Below, piece after piece: positions 17,901-25,689 of a stretch of DNA of 64,000 nucleotides. Every line of letters begins with the position of its first letter. The first letter of the stretch is position 1. The DNA lies in assembly GCF_016406145.1 (NCBI RefSeq), contig NZ_CP066306.1, positions 558,001-622,000 of the forward strand. Reading direction: 5' to 3'. The notes under the pieces were generated by a model. That model ran no database searches and had not been told where the DNA came from. It worked only from the letters and a program-made list of their open reading frames with translations. The position numbers were made by a program, and so were the translations under genes. This stretch comes from Pseudomonas putida. Its GTDB lineage: Bacteria > Pseudomonadota > Gammaproteobacteria > Pseudomonadales > Pseudomonadaceae.

Positions 17901-18936
17901 CTTCCATCACCCGCTCGTATTGAGCGCGGCTGTAGCGTGGGTGCAGTGCCGAGAGCTTGATCGAGATGCCCGGGCCTTCATAGATGCCGCGGCCGTGGGA
18001 GGCCTTGCCGATCGAGTGGATCGCCTGCTCATAGGACGCCAGGTATTTCTGCGCATCGTGCTCGGTCAGCGCGGCTTCGCCGAGCATGTCGTAGGAGTAG
18101 CGGAAGCCCTTGGACTCGAAGCGGCTGGCGTTGGCCAGTGCTTCGGCGATGGTCTCGCCGGTGACAAACTGTTCGCCCATCAGGCGCATGGCCATGTCGA
18201 CGCCCTTGCGGATCATCGGTTCGCCGCTCTTGCCGATGATGCGGGTGAGCGAGGTGGTGAGGCCGGCTTCGTTGTGGGTGGAAACCAGTTTACCGGTCAG
18301 CAACAGGCCCCAGGTGGCCGCGTTGACGAACAGCGACGGGCTGTTGCCCAAGTGCGGGTGCCAGTTGCCGCTGCTGATCTTGTCGCGGATCAGCGCGTCA
18401 CGGGTGCCTTTGTCGGGAATACGCAGCAGGGCTTCGGCCAGGCACATCAGCGCCACGCCTTCCTGGGACGACAGCGAGAACTCCTGCAGCAGGCCCTGGA
18501 CGATGCCGGCGCGGCCACCGGCGCTCTTCTGGTTGCGCAGCTTCTCGGCGATGCCGGCGGCCATCTTGTTGGTCGCCTCGGCCAGGGGTGCGCTCAGGCG
18601 CGCCTGTTCCAGCAGCATCGGCACCACTTCCTGCTCGGGGCGGCGATAGGCGGCTGTAATGGCCGAGCGCAGCACCGACTGGGGCAGGATGCTCTCAGCG
18701 AACTCCAGGAAGCACTGGTGCGCATGGTCGGGCTGTACTTCACCGGCATCATCGGCCGGGCTGTTGGCCTGACCGTTGAGTTCGGTCAGGGTGGCGCCAC
18801 CCTCGAGCTTCTCCAGGTAATTGAAGATTGCTTGCTTGATCAACCAGTGCGGCGTGCGGTCGATGGACTGCGCAGCTGCCTTGAGTCGCTCACGGGTAGG
18901 GTCATCGAGTTTGACCCCAAGGGTGGTCGTCGCCAT
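14983..18936 (-). CDS. putA: bifunctional proline dehydrogenase / L-glutamate-semialdehyde dehydrogenase and put repressor
   Basis: 1317-aa trifunctional PutA. Residues 1-50 form a ribbon-helix-helix DNA-binding domain (TTLGVKLDDPTRERLKAAA...). The proline dehydrogenase barrel follows (about 190-560, with ISIKLSALHPRYSRAQ and the FAD-site region RLVKGAYWDSEIK). Then comes the aldehyde dehydrogenase (about 650-1120) with SPWNFPLAIFTGQVAAAL, FTGSTEVA and the catalytic Cys in GQRCSALRVL, and a C-terminal conserved tail. It oxidises proline to glutamate, feeding electrons to quinone at the inner membrane. When proline is scarce the N-terminal domain represses putA and putP in enteric bacteria; seven GTTGCA sites in the divergent intergenic region suggest the same here. 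AGGA lies seven bases before the ATG. Confidence 0.97.
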   Translation of the reverse strand: MATTTLGVKLDDPTRERLKAAAQSIDRTPHWLIKQAIFNYLEKLEGGATLTELNGQANSPADDAGEVQPDHAHQCFLEFAESILPQSVLRSAITAAYRRPEQEVVPMLLEQARLSAPLAEATNKMAAGIAEKLRNQKSAGGRAGIVQGLLQEFSLSSQEGVALMCLAEALLRIPDKGTRDALIRDKISSGNWHPHLGNSPSLFVNAATWGLLLTGKLVSTHNEAGLTTSLTRIIGKSGEPMIRKGVDMAMRLMGEQFVTGETIAEALANASRFESKGFRYSYDMLGEAALTEHDAQKYLASYEQAIHSIGKASHGRGIYEGPGISIKLSALHPRYSRAQYERVMEELYPRLLSLTLLAKQYDIGLNIDAEEADRLELSLDLLERLCFEPSLAGWNGIGFVIQAYQKRCPYVIDYVIDLAKRSRHRLMIRLVKGAYWDSEIKRAQVEGLEGYPVYTRKVYTDVSYVACARKLLAVPEAIYPQFATHNAHTLSAIYHIAGQNYYPGQYEFQCLHGMGEPLYEQVVGKVSEGKLNRPCRVYAPVGTHETLLAYLVRRLLENGANTSFVNRIADHSISIQELVADPVASIERMATQEGSIGLPHPRIPLPRDLYGSERANSAGIDMANEHRLASLSCAMLATAHNDWKATPLLACAASESAATAVLNPADHRDVVGHVQEATVADVDNAIQCALNAAPIWQATPPAERAAILERTADLMEAEIQPLMGLLIREAGKTFANAIAEVREAVDFLRYYAVQARNDFSNDAHRPLGPVVCISPWNFPLAIFTGQVAAALAAGNPVLAKPAEQTPMIAAQAVRLLLEAGIPEGVLQLLPGRGETVGAGLVGDERVKGVMFTGSTEVARLLQRNVAGRLDNQGRPIPLIAETGGQNAMIVDSSALTEQVVIDVVSSAFDSAGQRCSALRVLCLQEDSADRVIEMLKGAMAESRLGNPDRLAVDIGPVIDAEAKAGIEKHIQGMREKGRPVYQVAIADAAETKRGTFVMPTLIELESFDELKREIFGPVLHVVRYNRRNLDQLIEQINNSGYGLTLGVHTRIDETIAKVVENANAGNMYVNRNIVGAVVGVQPFGGEGLSGTGPKAGGPLYLYRLLSTRPADAIGRHFQQQDGEGKPDRTLHEQLVKPLHGLKAWAQSNQLADLAALCDQFASQSQSGIARLLPGPTGERNSYTILPREHVLCLADNEADLLAQLAAVLAVGSSAVWADSEPGKALRARLPRELQAKVKLVADWNKDEVAFDAVIHHGDSDQLRSVCQQVAKRAGAIVGVHGLSSGDHQIALERLVIERAVSVNTAAAGGNASLMTIG

Positions 18937-19005
18937 TTCTTATCCTCGTTATTGCCACGGTTGTGGCCTAAGCTAACGCCAAGAGTAGCCGTAGGACATT
19001 TCGGG

Positions 19006-19242
19006 TGCAACCAGGTGCAACCCGATTTTTTGATGGAAAAGGTGCAACTCGTCTGATGAATGATCCTACGCTTCAAAGACGCTTTTTTCTGATGCGTTTT
19101 GTTCTGAAAAATGCGGGTTTTGCTCCAGAAAGGAGCAAAAAAGCGGCATTACCTGAAAATGCACGAGAAGGTGCAACTGGCGGACGAAAAGTGGTTGCAC
19201 CCTATTAACGTTGTTGCATAGGATTCGCCGCCTGGGTGCAAC
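19006..19242. promoter_or_regulatory. putA-putP intergenic operator cluster (GTTGCA sites)
   Basis: The 356-bp gap between the divergent genes holds seven copies of GTTGCA/TGCAAC: 19006-19011, 19016-19021, 19043-19048, 19172-19177, 19194-19199, 19213-19218 and 19237-19242. E. coli PutA binds operators with the consensus GTTGCA, and this PutA has the same N-terminal ribbon-helix-helix type. Three sites lie near putA and four near putP, with about 120 bp between the clusters, which would allow looping. This is sequence-based inference for this organism. Confidence 0.75.
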
Positions 19243-19292
19243 CGTCCCGATTCGGTTGTGCATGAAATAAAAACAAACGCCAGGGCACAAGC

Positions 19293-20771
19293 ATGGGCAA
19301 TCCACTAACGATCACTTTCGTGATCTATATCGCGGTAATGGTACTGATCGGCTTCGCCGCCTATCGCTCCACCAAGAACCTTTCCGATTACATTCTGGGC
19401 GGCCGCAGCCTGGGTAGCGTTGTCACCGCGCTTTCCGCTGGTGCTTCCGACATGAGCGGCTGGCTGCTGATGGGCCTGCCGGGCGCCATCTACTTTTCAG
19501 GCCTGTCCGAGGCCTGGATCGCCATCGGCCTGACCGTCGGTGCCTACCTCAACTGGCTGTTCGTCGCTGGCCGTCTGCGCGTGCAGACCGAGCACAACGG
19601 CGATGCGCTGACCCTGCCGGACTACTTCTCCAGCCGCTTCGAAGACAGCAGCGGCCTGCTGCGGATCATTTCGGCCATCGTCATCCTGGTGTTCTTCACC
19701 ATCTATTGCGCCTCCGGTATCGTCGCCGGCGCCCGCCTGTTCGAAAGTACCTTCGGCATGTCGTACGAGACTGCGCTGTGGGCCGGTGCTGCGGCTACCA
19801 TCGCCTACACCTTCATCGGTGGCTTCCTGGCGGTGAGCTGGACAGACACCGTGCAGGCCTCGCTGATGATCTTCGCGCTGATCCTGACCCCGATCATCGT
19901 GCTGATCTCCACGGGCGGCTTCGACACGACCTTCCTGGCCATCGAAGCGCAGAACCCGGCGCACTTCGACATGCTCAAGGGCGCGACCTTCATCGGCATC
20001 ATTTCGCTGATGGGCTGGGGCCTGGGCTACTTCGGTCAGCCGCACATCCTGGCGCGCTTCATGGCCGCTGATTCGGTCAAATCGATCGCCAACGCCCGCC
20101 GCATCTCCATGACCTGGATGATCCTGTGCCTGGTCGGTACCTGCGCCGTGGGCTTCTTCGGTATCGCTTATTTCTCCGCTCACCCTGAGCTGGCCGGCCC
20201 GGTCACCGAGAACCACGAGCGTGTGTTCATCGAGCTGGCGAAGATCCTGTTCAACCCTTGGGTAGCCGGTGTGCTGCTGTCGGCCATTCTGGCCGCGGTG
20301 ATGAGTACCTTGAGCTGCCAGTTGCTGGTGTGCTCCAGTGCGCTGACCGAAGACTTCTACAAGGCCTTCCTGCGCAAGAATGCCTCGCAGCGTGAATTGG
20401 TCTGGGTCGGTCGCCTGATGGTGCTGGCCGTGGCCCTGATCGCCATCGCCATGGCTGCCAATCCGGAAAACCGCGTGCTGGGCCTGGTGGCCTACGCCTG
20501 GGCCGGCTTTGGTGCCGCCTTCGGTCCGGTCGTGTTGATCTCGGTGCTGTGGAAAGGCATGACCCGTAACGGCGCGCTGGCCGGTATCGTGGTCGGTGCA
20601 CTGACCGTGATCCTTTGGAAACAGTTCGACACCATCGGGTTGTACGAAATCATCCCGGGCTTCCTGTTCGCCAGCATCGCCATCGTCGTGGTGAGCAAGC
20701 TCGGCAGCCCGTCGAACAGCATGGTTTCGCGCTTTGAAACCGCTGATGCCGCGTATCACGCTGAAAAGTAA
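19293..20771 (+). CDS. putP: sodium/proline symporter
   Basis: 492-aa member of the solute:sodium symporter family with about 13 membrane helices. The first two helices contain NLSDYILGGRSLGSVVTALSAGASDMSGWLLMGLPGA, including the Asp and Ser residues known in PutP to contact Na+. It imports proline for PutA, its divergent neighbour, and should be controlled from the same operators. Length agrees with E. coli PutP (502 aa). A stem-loop follows the gene. Confidence 0.96.
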   Translation: MGNPLTITFVIYIAVMVLIGFAAYRSTKNLSDYILGGRSLGSVVTALSAGASDMSGWLLMGLPGAIYFSGLSEAWIAIGLTVGAYLNWLFVAGRLRVQTEHNGDALTLPDYFSSRFEDSSGLLRIISAIVILVFFTIYCASGIVAGARLFESTFGMSYETALWAGAAATIAYTFIGGFLAVSWTDTVQASLMIFALILTPIIVLISTGGFDTTFLAIEAQNPAHFDMLKGATFIGIISLMGWGLGYFGQPHILARFMAADSVKSIANARRISMTWMILCLVGTCAVGFFGIAYFSAHPELAGPVTENHERVFIELAKILFNPWVAGVLLSAILAAVMSTLSCQLLVCSSALTEDFYKAFLRKNASQRELVWVGRLMVLAVALIAIAMAANPENRVLGLVAYAWAGFGAAFGPVVLISVLWKGMTRNGALAGIVVGALTVILWKQFDTIGLYEIIPGFLFASIAIVVVSKLGSPSNSMVSRFETADAAYHAEK

Positions 20772-20796
20772 TACCTGACACCTGTCGGGTCGAGGT

Positions 20797-20828
20797 GCCC
20801 CGATCGCCGGTAAACCGGCGGTCGGGGC
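20797..20828 (+). terminator. stem-loop after putP
   Basis: GCCCCGATCGCCGG-TAAA-CCGGCGGTCGGGGC: a 14-bp stem with one mismatch and a four-base loop. It lies 25 bp past the putP stop. The following T-run is weak (GTTGT), so termination may be partial. Confidence 0.65.
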
Positions 20829-20900
20829 GTTGTCGATCGGCAGCCAGGCCTGACTCCGCCGGCAAGGCAAGGTAAACTTGCCGCCCGCGCAGGAGTTGCC

Positions 20901-21737
20901 ATGAACTATCGTCACGCCTTCCACGCCGGCAACCATGCCGACGTCCTCAAGCACATCGTGCTGACCCGCCTCATCGCCCTGATGTCGCGCAAAGAACAGC
21001 CGTTCGCCTATATCGATACCCACGCCGGCCTGGGTCTGTATGACCTGCAGGGCGACCAGGCCACCCGTACCGGTGAGTACCTGGAAGGGGTCGCGCGCCT
21101 GTGGAATCGCGATGATCTACCGGCCATGGCCGCCGATTACCTGCGCATCATCAAGCGCCTGAACAGCGATGGCGAGTTGCGCTACTACCCCGGCTCGCCG
21201 GAGCTGGCCCGCCGCCTGATGCGCCAGCAGGACCGCGCCCTGCTCAACGAGAAGCACCCCGAAGACGGGCCGCTGCTCAAAGAGAACATGAAGAAAGACC
21301 CGCGCGTGGTGGTGCACCTGGGTGAAGGTTGGCACGTGCCGCGGGCGTTGTTGCCGGTGCCGGAAAAGCGCGCGATCATGCTGATCGACCCGCCGTTCGA
21401 GCAAGCCGATGAGCTCAAGCGTTGCACCACGTCGCTCAAAGAGGCGATCGGCCGCATGCGCCAGACCGTCGCGGCCATCTGGTACCCGATCAAGGACCAG
21501 CGCTCGCTCACCCGGTTCTATCAGGACCTGACCAGCACTGGTGCGCCCAAGCTGCTGCGAGTCGAGCTGTACGTTCACCACCAGGACAGCCCGCAGGGCC
21601 TCAATGGTTCGGGCCTGGCCATTGCAAACCCGCCATGGGGGCTGGAAGAAGAACTCAAGGAGCTGCTGCCCTGGCTAGCCAAAGAGCTGGCGCAGACGGC
21701 CGGCAGTTACCGGATGGACTGGCTGATTGCTGAATAA
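20901..21737 (+). CDS. rlmJ: 23S rRNA (adenine(2030)-N6)-methyltransferase RlmJ
   Basis: 278-aa SAM-dependent methyltransferase. It begins MNYRHAFHAGNHADVLKH, the family's characteristic N-terminus, has the SAM-binding strand FAYIDTHAGLGLYDL (about 34-48) and the catalytic DPPF motif (about residue 164). It methylates A2030 of 23S rRNA. AGGAG six bases before the ATG. Ordinary length (E. coli 280 aa). Confidence 0.95.
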   Translation: MNYRHAFHAGNHADVLKHIVLTRLIALMSRKEQPFAYIDTHAGLGLYDLQGDQATRTGEYLEGVARLWNRDDLPAMAADYLRIIKRLNSDGELRYYPGSPELARRLMRQQDRALLNEKHPEDGPLLKENMKKDPRVVVHLGEGWHVPRALLPVPEKRAIMLIDPPFEQADELKRCTTSLKEAIGRMRQTVAAIWYPIKDQRSLTRFYQDLTSTGAPKLLRVELYVHHQDSPQGLNGSGLAIANPPWGLEEELKELLPWLAKELAQTAGSYRMDWLIAE

Positions 21738-21751
21738 AGCGGTTGCCCAGG

Positions 21752-21830
21752 CTGGCCCTGTCGCCGGCGCGGCGCCGCTCTTTGCGCCGCGCCGCGCCTG
21801 TGGGGGCCGGCTTGCCGGCGATAGGGCCAG
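21752..21830. repeat. REP palindrome with inner GC hairpin
   Basis: Outer arms CTGGCCCTGTCGCCGGC (21752-21768) and GCCGGCGATAGGGCCAG (21814-21830) are inverted with one mismatch and enclose a GCGGCGC/GCGCCGC hairpin. It sits between rlmJ and the LPS operon. Confidence 0.75.
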
Positions 21831-21846
21831 TTGGAAGTGTTTGCGT

Positions 21847-21852
21847 TATAAT
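21847..21852 (+). promoter_or_regulatory. candidate -10 box of the LPS-core operon
   Basis: A consensus TATAAT lies 70 bp before the carbamoyltransferase start. No well-placed -35 hexamer was found, because the REP element ends only 17 bp upstream, so the call rests on the -10 match alone. Confidence 0.4.
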
Positions 21853-21921
21853 CCCGCCTTTTAGCCGCCACCCGCCCCTGGGGCCGCTGGCGCATCTCTA
21901 CCGAATGAAGAGGCTAATCCC

Positions 21922-23679
21922 TTGGCATTGACGATTCTTGGCCTGTCCGGCGCCCTTAGCCATGACCCTTCCGCGGCCCTGTACATCGACGGCAAACTGA
22001 TTGCCGCCGCCGAAGAAGAGCGCTTCGTGCGTGACAAGCATGCGAAGAACCGCATGCCTTACGAGTCGGCGAAGTTCTGTCTGGAACAGGCTGGCATCAA
22101 GCCGTCCGATGTCGACGTGGTCGCCATCCCGTTCGCCCCGATCAGCCTGTTCGGCAAGGCTCGCTGGCACTATGCCAAGCGCTACTGGTACGCCCCGGAT
22201 CGGGCCCTCGACGCGATCCTGATGGGCAACCGTCGCTACAAGCGCTACCGCAAGAAGATCGTCTGGTGCCTGGAGCAACTGGGCTTCGACCCGAAAAAAG
22301 TCAAGATCGAGCCGGTCGAGCACCACCTGGCGCATGCCTCCAGTGCCTATCACTGCTCGGGCTTCAAGGAAAAGACTGCGATCCTGGGTATTGACGGCAA
22401 GGGTGAGTACGCCACCACTTTCTTCGGCTATGGCGAAAACGGCAAGATCCACAAGATCAAGGAATTCTTCGACCCGGATTCGCTGGGCGGCCTGTACGGC
22501 GCGATCACCGAATTCCTCGGCTTCGAAATGCTCGATGGCGAATTCAAGGTCATGGGCATGGCGCCCTATGGCGATGCCAGCAAATATGACTTCTCCCGCC
22601 TGGCCAGCTTCGAGAACGGCGAACTGGTGATCAACACCGAGTATGCCAACGTCATCGGCCTGCGCCGCTATAAAGAGAAGGGCAAGGGCTTCTACTTCTC
22701 GCCGAAACTGATCGAATGGCTGGGCCCCAAGCGCGAAGGCGACATTGCTGACGAGCCCTATATCCATTACGCAGCGAGCATGCAGGCACTGTTCGAGAAG
22801 CTGGCCCTGCAGATGATCGACCACTACCTGGGCGACACCCTGCGTGAAACCGGCAAACTGGCCTTCGCCGGCGGCTGCGCACTGAACGTCAAACTCAACC
22901 AGAAGATCATCGCCCGCCCGGACGTCAAAGAGCTGTTCGTCCAGCCGGCCTCCGGTGACGCCGGTACTGCAGTCGGTGCTGCGGCCTATGTGTCCCACGC
23001 CCGTGGCGTACCGGTCGAGAAGATGGAGCACGTCTACCTCGGCCCTTCGTACTCCAACGAAGACGTCATTGCCGCCTGTGCCCGTCACCCGAACCAGCCG
23101 AAGTGGCGCAAGCTCGACGACATGCCACGGCAGATCGCCCGGATCATGGTCGACGGCAACCCGGTGGCCTGGTTCCAGGGCCGCATGGAGTTCGGCCCGC
23201 GCGCTCTGGGTGGCCGTTCGATCATCGGCTGCCCGAGTGTCGAAGGGGTGGCTGACCGTATCAACCACCAGATCAAGTTCCGCGAACGCTGGAGACCTTT
23301 CTGCCCGTCGATGCTGGACACCGTCGCCCCGCAAATGATCAAGATCGATCACCCGGCGCCGTTCATGACCTTCACCTTCGAAGTGGCTGAAGAGTGGAAA
23401 ACCCGAGTGCCGGAAGTGGTTCACGAGGATGGCACTTCGCGTGCGCAGGTGCTCAAGCGTGAGTACAACCCGCGTTACTACGACATGATGAAGGCGCTGG
23501 AAGACCTGACCGGTAATGGCGTGTCGCTGAACACTTCGCTCAACCGCCGTGGCGAGCCGATGATCTGCTCGCCGACCGATGCGCTGAACATGTTCTTCGG
23601 CTCGGACCTGCAGTACCTGATCATGGAAGACATTCTTGTTGTGAAGGACGGCGCCGCCGCGTATGACCAGCCGCTCTGA
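21922..23679 (+). CDS. NodU-family carbamoyltransferase (LPS core O-carbamoylation)
   Basis: 585-aa carbamoyltransferase. Seen: N-terminal SGALSHDPSAALYIDGK and EEERFVRDKHAK, the VEHHLAHASSAY metal-binding motif, FAGGCALNVKLNQ, and the C-terminal YrdC-like MEFGPRALGGRSIIG. The enzyme uses carbamoyl phosphate and ATP to carbamoylate a sugar hydroxyl. Position at the head of the core operon matches P. aeruginosa PA5005 (WapO), which carbamoylates a core heptose. The start is a TTG at 21922, supported by GAGG upstream; no ATG fits the conserved N-terminus. It overlaps the next gene by 17 bp. Confidence 0.9.
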   Translation: MALTILGLSGALSHDPSAALYIDGKLIAAAEEERFVRDKHAKNRMPYESAKFCLEQAGIKPSDVDVVAIPFAPISLFGKARWHYAKRYWYAPDRALDAILMGNRRYKRYRKKIVWCLEQLGFDPKKVKIEPVEHHLAHASSAYHCSGFKEKTAILGIDGKGEYATTFFGYGENGKIHKIKEFFDPDSLGGLYGAITEFLGFEMLDGEFKVMGMAPYGDASKYDFSRLASFENGELVINTEYANVIGLRRYKEKGKGFYFSPKLIEWLGPKREGDIADEPYIHYAASMQALFEKLALQMIDHYLGDTLRETGKLAFAGGCALNVKLNQKIIARPDVKELFVQPASGDAGTAVGAAAYVSHARGVPVEKMEHVYLGPSYSNEDVIAACARHPNQPKWRKLDDMPRQIARIMVDGNPVAWFQGRMEFGPRALGGRSIIGCPSVEGVADRINHQIKFRERWRPFCPSMLDTVAPQMIKIDHPAPFMTFTFEVAEEWKTRVPEVVHEDGTSRAQVLKREYNPRYYDMMKALEDLTGNGVSLNTSLNRRGEPMICSPTDALNMFFGSDLQYLIMEDILVVKDGAAAYDQPL

Positions 23680-24793
23680 GCCGCGCATCCTGCAGTTCTG
23701 CCATGGCTATGACGGGCCGTTCCTCGACTGTGCCCGTCAGTACGCCAGCCTGTTCCAGGGCAGCGGCTACAAGGTCACCACGGTATTCCTCACCGGTGCC
23801 GCCGACCCGCAGGTTGCGGCTGGCTGCGCGTCGGACGAGGTGCTGTTCCTCCAGTTCAGCTCCAAGGCCGTTCGCGGCCTGAAGCTCGGCGCCATACGCG
23901 CCCTGCGCCGCATCGCGGCCGAGCGCAATTTCAGCTTCTGCATCGCCCACCGCTTCAAGCCGATCTACGTGGCTTTGCTGGCGACGGGCCTGCCGGTGAT
24001 CGGCGTGCACCATGCGTTCGGCGACTATGAGCGCAAGGGGCGGCGCCTGTTCGCCAACCTGTTCAGCAAACGGCTGAGCCTGCTTGGCGTGTCGGACGCC
24101 GTGCGTGACGACATGCGCCGTTGCCTGCCTCAGTGGCCGGCCGAACGTATCCAGACGCTGTACAACCGTATCGACATCGAGGCCCTGCAGGCCACGCTGG
24201 TTCCGCGCGCTGAAGCGCGTCAGGCCCTTGGCCTGGATGCGCAGGCGTGGGTCGTCGGCAATGTCGGGCGCCTGCACCCGGACAAGGATCAGGCGACCTT
24301 GCTGCGCGGCTTTGCCCAAGCCCTCCCTGAGTTGCCGGCCGGCGCTCGTCTGGCGATCCTCGGCATGGGGCGCCTGGAAGACAAGCTCAAGGCGCTGGCT
24401 GGCGAGCTGGGCATTGCCGGGCAAGTCGACTTTCTGGGCCAGGTCCCGGATGCGCGCCGCTACTTCCAGGCATTCGACGTGTTTGCCCTGAGTTCCGACC
24501 ATGAACCATTCGGTATGGTCCTGCTCGAAGCCATGGTGGCCGGCGTACCTGTGCTGGCAACGGCCTGCGGCGGGGCTCGTGAAGTGGTCGAGGGCGTGGG
24601 TGTATTGTTCCCGCTCGGCGATGCCTCGCAGCTGGCCCAGGGTTTGAAGCATATGGCGTTGCTGGACGAGCAGCAGCGCGATGCATGCGCCTCGCACATG
24701 CTGCGGCGCCTGCGCGAGCGTTTCTCCGACCAGGCCGTGCGCGAAGCCTTCTGGCAACTGCCGCAGGTAAGTGCGCTGGTGGTGCGCAAGTGA
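23663..24793 (+). CDS. wapH: LPS core glycosyltransferase (WapH-like, GT4)
   Basis: 376-aa GT-B glycosyltransferase of family 4. The acceptor domain begins PRILQFCHGYDGPFLDCARQ; the donor domain has VVGNVGRLHPDKDQATLLRG, a standard GT4 strand, and the nucleotide-sugar motif EPFGMVLLEAMVAGVPVLAT (E-x7-E, about residues 283-291). Synteny places it as the PA5004 (WapH) counterpart, adding a core hexose. Its start overlaps the carbamoyltransferase end by 17 bp and its stop overlaps the next start by one base, so it is cotranscribed. Confidence 0.85.
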   Translation: MTSRSEPRILQFCHGYDGPFLDCARQYASLFQGSGYKVTTVFLTGAADPQVAAGCASDEVLFLQFSSKAVRGLKLGAIRALRRIAAERNFSFCIAHRFKPIYVALLATGLPVIGVHHAFGDYERKGRRLFANLFSKRLSLLGVSDAVRDDMRRCLPQWPAERIQTLYNRIDIEALQATLVPRAEARQALGLDAQAWVVGNVGRLHPDKDQATLLRGFAQALPELPAGARLAILGMGRLEDKLKALAGELGIAGQVDFLGQVPDARRYFQAFDVFALSSDHEPFGMVLLEAMVAGVPVLATACGGAREVVEGVGVLFPLGDASQLAQGLKHMALLDEQQRDACASHMLRRLRERFSDQAVREAFWQLPQVSALVVRK

Positions 24794-25689
24794 TGCTCAA
24801 TCATATTCAGGCTTGGCGAGAGCGCGGATGGCAGGTGATCGACGCTGCCGCCTACGCCGAGACGTGGGCACGGTTCGGTGGCAGCGTTGCCACACACCCG
24901 CTGGTGATCGAGCAATTGGCGGACCTGGCGCAGATACCCGTGCGTTACCTGGGCTGGCATCAGGCAGGCGAGCTGAAGGCTGGCGTTGCGACCTGGGGGC
25001 GTCATTTGGCGCTGTCCAAGGACGTGCTCAAGCGTGCCGGCAAGAAAGGCCTGTTTGACCTGGGCAATGCCGAGATCATTCTGCCAGCCGCTGGCGATGC
25101 CGCCGCGCCCTTGCGCCATACCGCGCGCTACCTGTCCGAGCTGAACCAGGGGCGCTTCAGCGGCCTGAAGGCTCAGAAAGAGCAGTTGGCGATGGCCCGG
25201 GCGCATGAAGACCTGTCGAAGAAATTCCGCTACAACCAGCGCCGTGAGTTGCGCCTGCTGGAAGAGGCGGGTGGTGTGGTGCGCCCGATTACCGACTTCA
25301 GTGCCCAGCAGATCGCTGCTATGTACTGCGACCTGTTCCAGCGCCGCTGGGGGTTCCCGGCCACCGGTGCCGAGCGTATGGCCGATGTGCTCGAGCGCCT
25401 GCGTGAGCTGCTGATCGGCTCGGTGCTGTTGCTCGACGACAAGCCCATCGCCATACAGTTGGTCTATCGGGTCGAAGCGCCGCAGTGGATCAGTGTCGAG
25501 TACGTCAACGGCGGCGTCGACCCTGAGACCAAGGCCTTCAGCCCTGGCAGTGTACTGAGCTTCCTCAACACCCAAGCTGCCTGGGACGATGCTCGCGCAC
25601 GCAACAAACCTCTGCGCTTCTCGTTCGGCCGTGCCGACCGCGAGTACAAGGACCGTTGGTGCAACCCCGTGCCGGTGTTCCAAGCGTGA
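24793..25689 (+). CDS. mig-14: Mig-14 family antimicrobial-peptide resistance protein
   Basis: 298-aa protein of the Mig-14 family, with an acetyltransferase-like (GNAT/FemX-like) region: LSKKFRYNQRRELRLLEEAGG followed by RRWGFPATGAER and the C-terminal LRFSFGRADREYKDRW. In Salmonella and P. aeruginosa (PA5003) Mig-14 contributes to resistance to cationic peptides. The ATG at 24793 overlaps the wapH stop by one base, so the longer frame is not used. Chemistry is not established; its place among LPS-core genes suggests an envelope modification. Confidence 0.87.
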   Translation: MLNHIQAWRERGWQVIDAAAYAETWARFGGSVATHPLVIEQLADLAQIPVRYLGWHQAGELKAGVATWGRHLALSKDVLKRAGKKGLFDLGNAEIILPAAGDAAAPLRHTARYLSELNQGRFSGLKAQKEQLAMARAHEDLSKKFRYNQRRELRLLEEAGGVVRPITDFSAQQIAAMYCDLFQRRWGFPATGAERMADVLERLRELLIGSVLLLDDKPIAIQLVYRVEAPQWISVEYVNGGVDPETKAFSPGSVLSFLNTQAAWDDARARNKPLRFSFGRADREYKDRWCNPVPVFQA

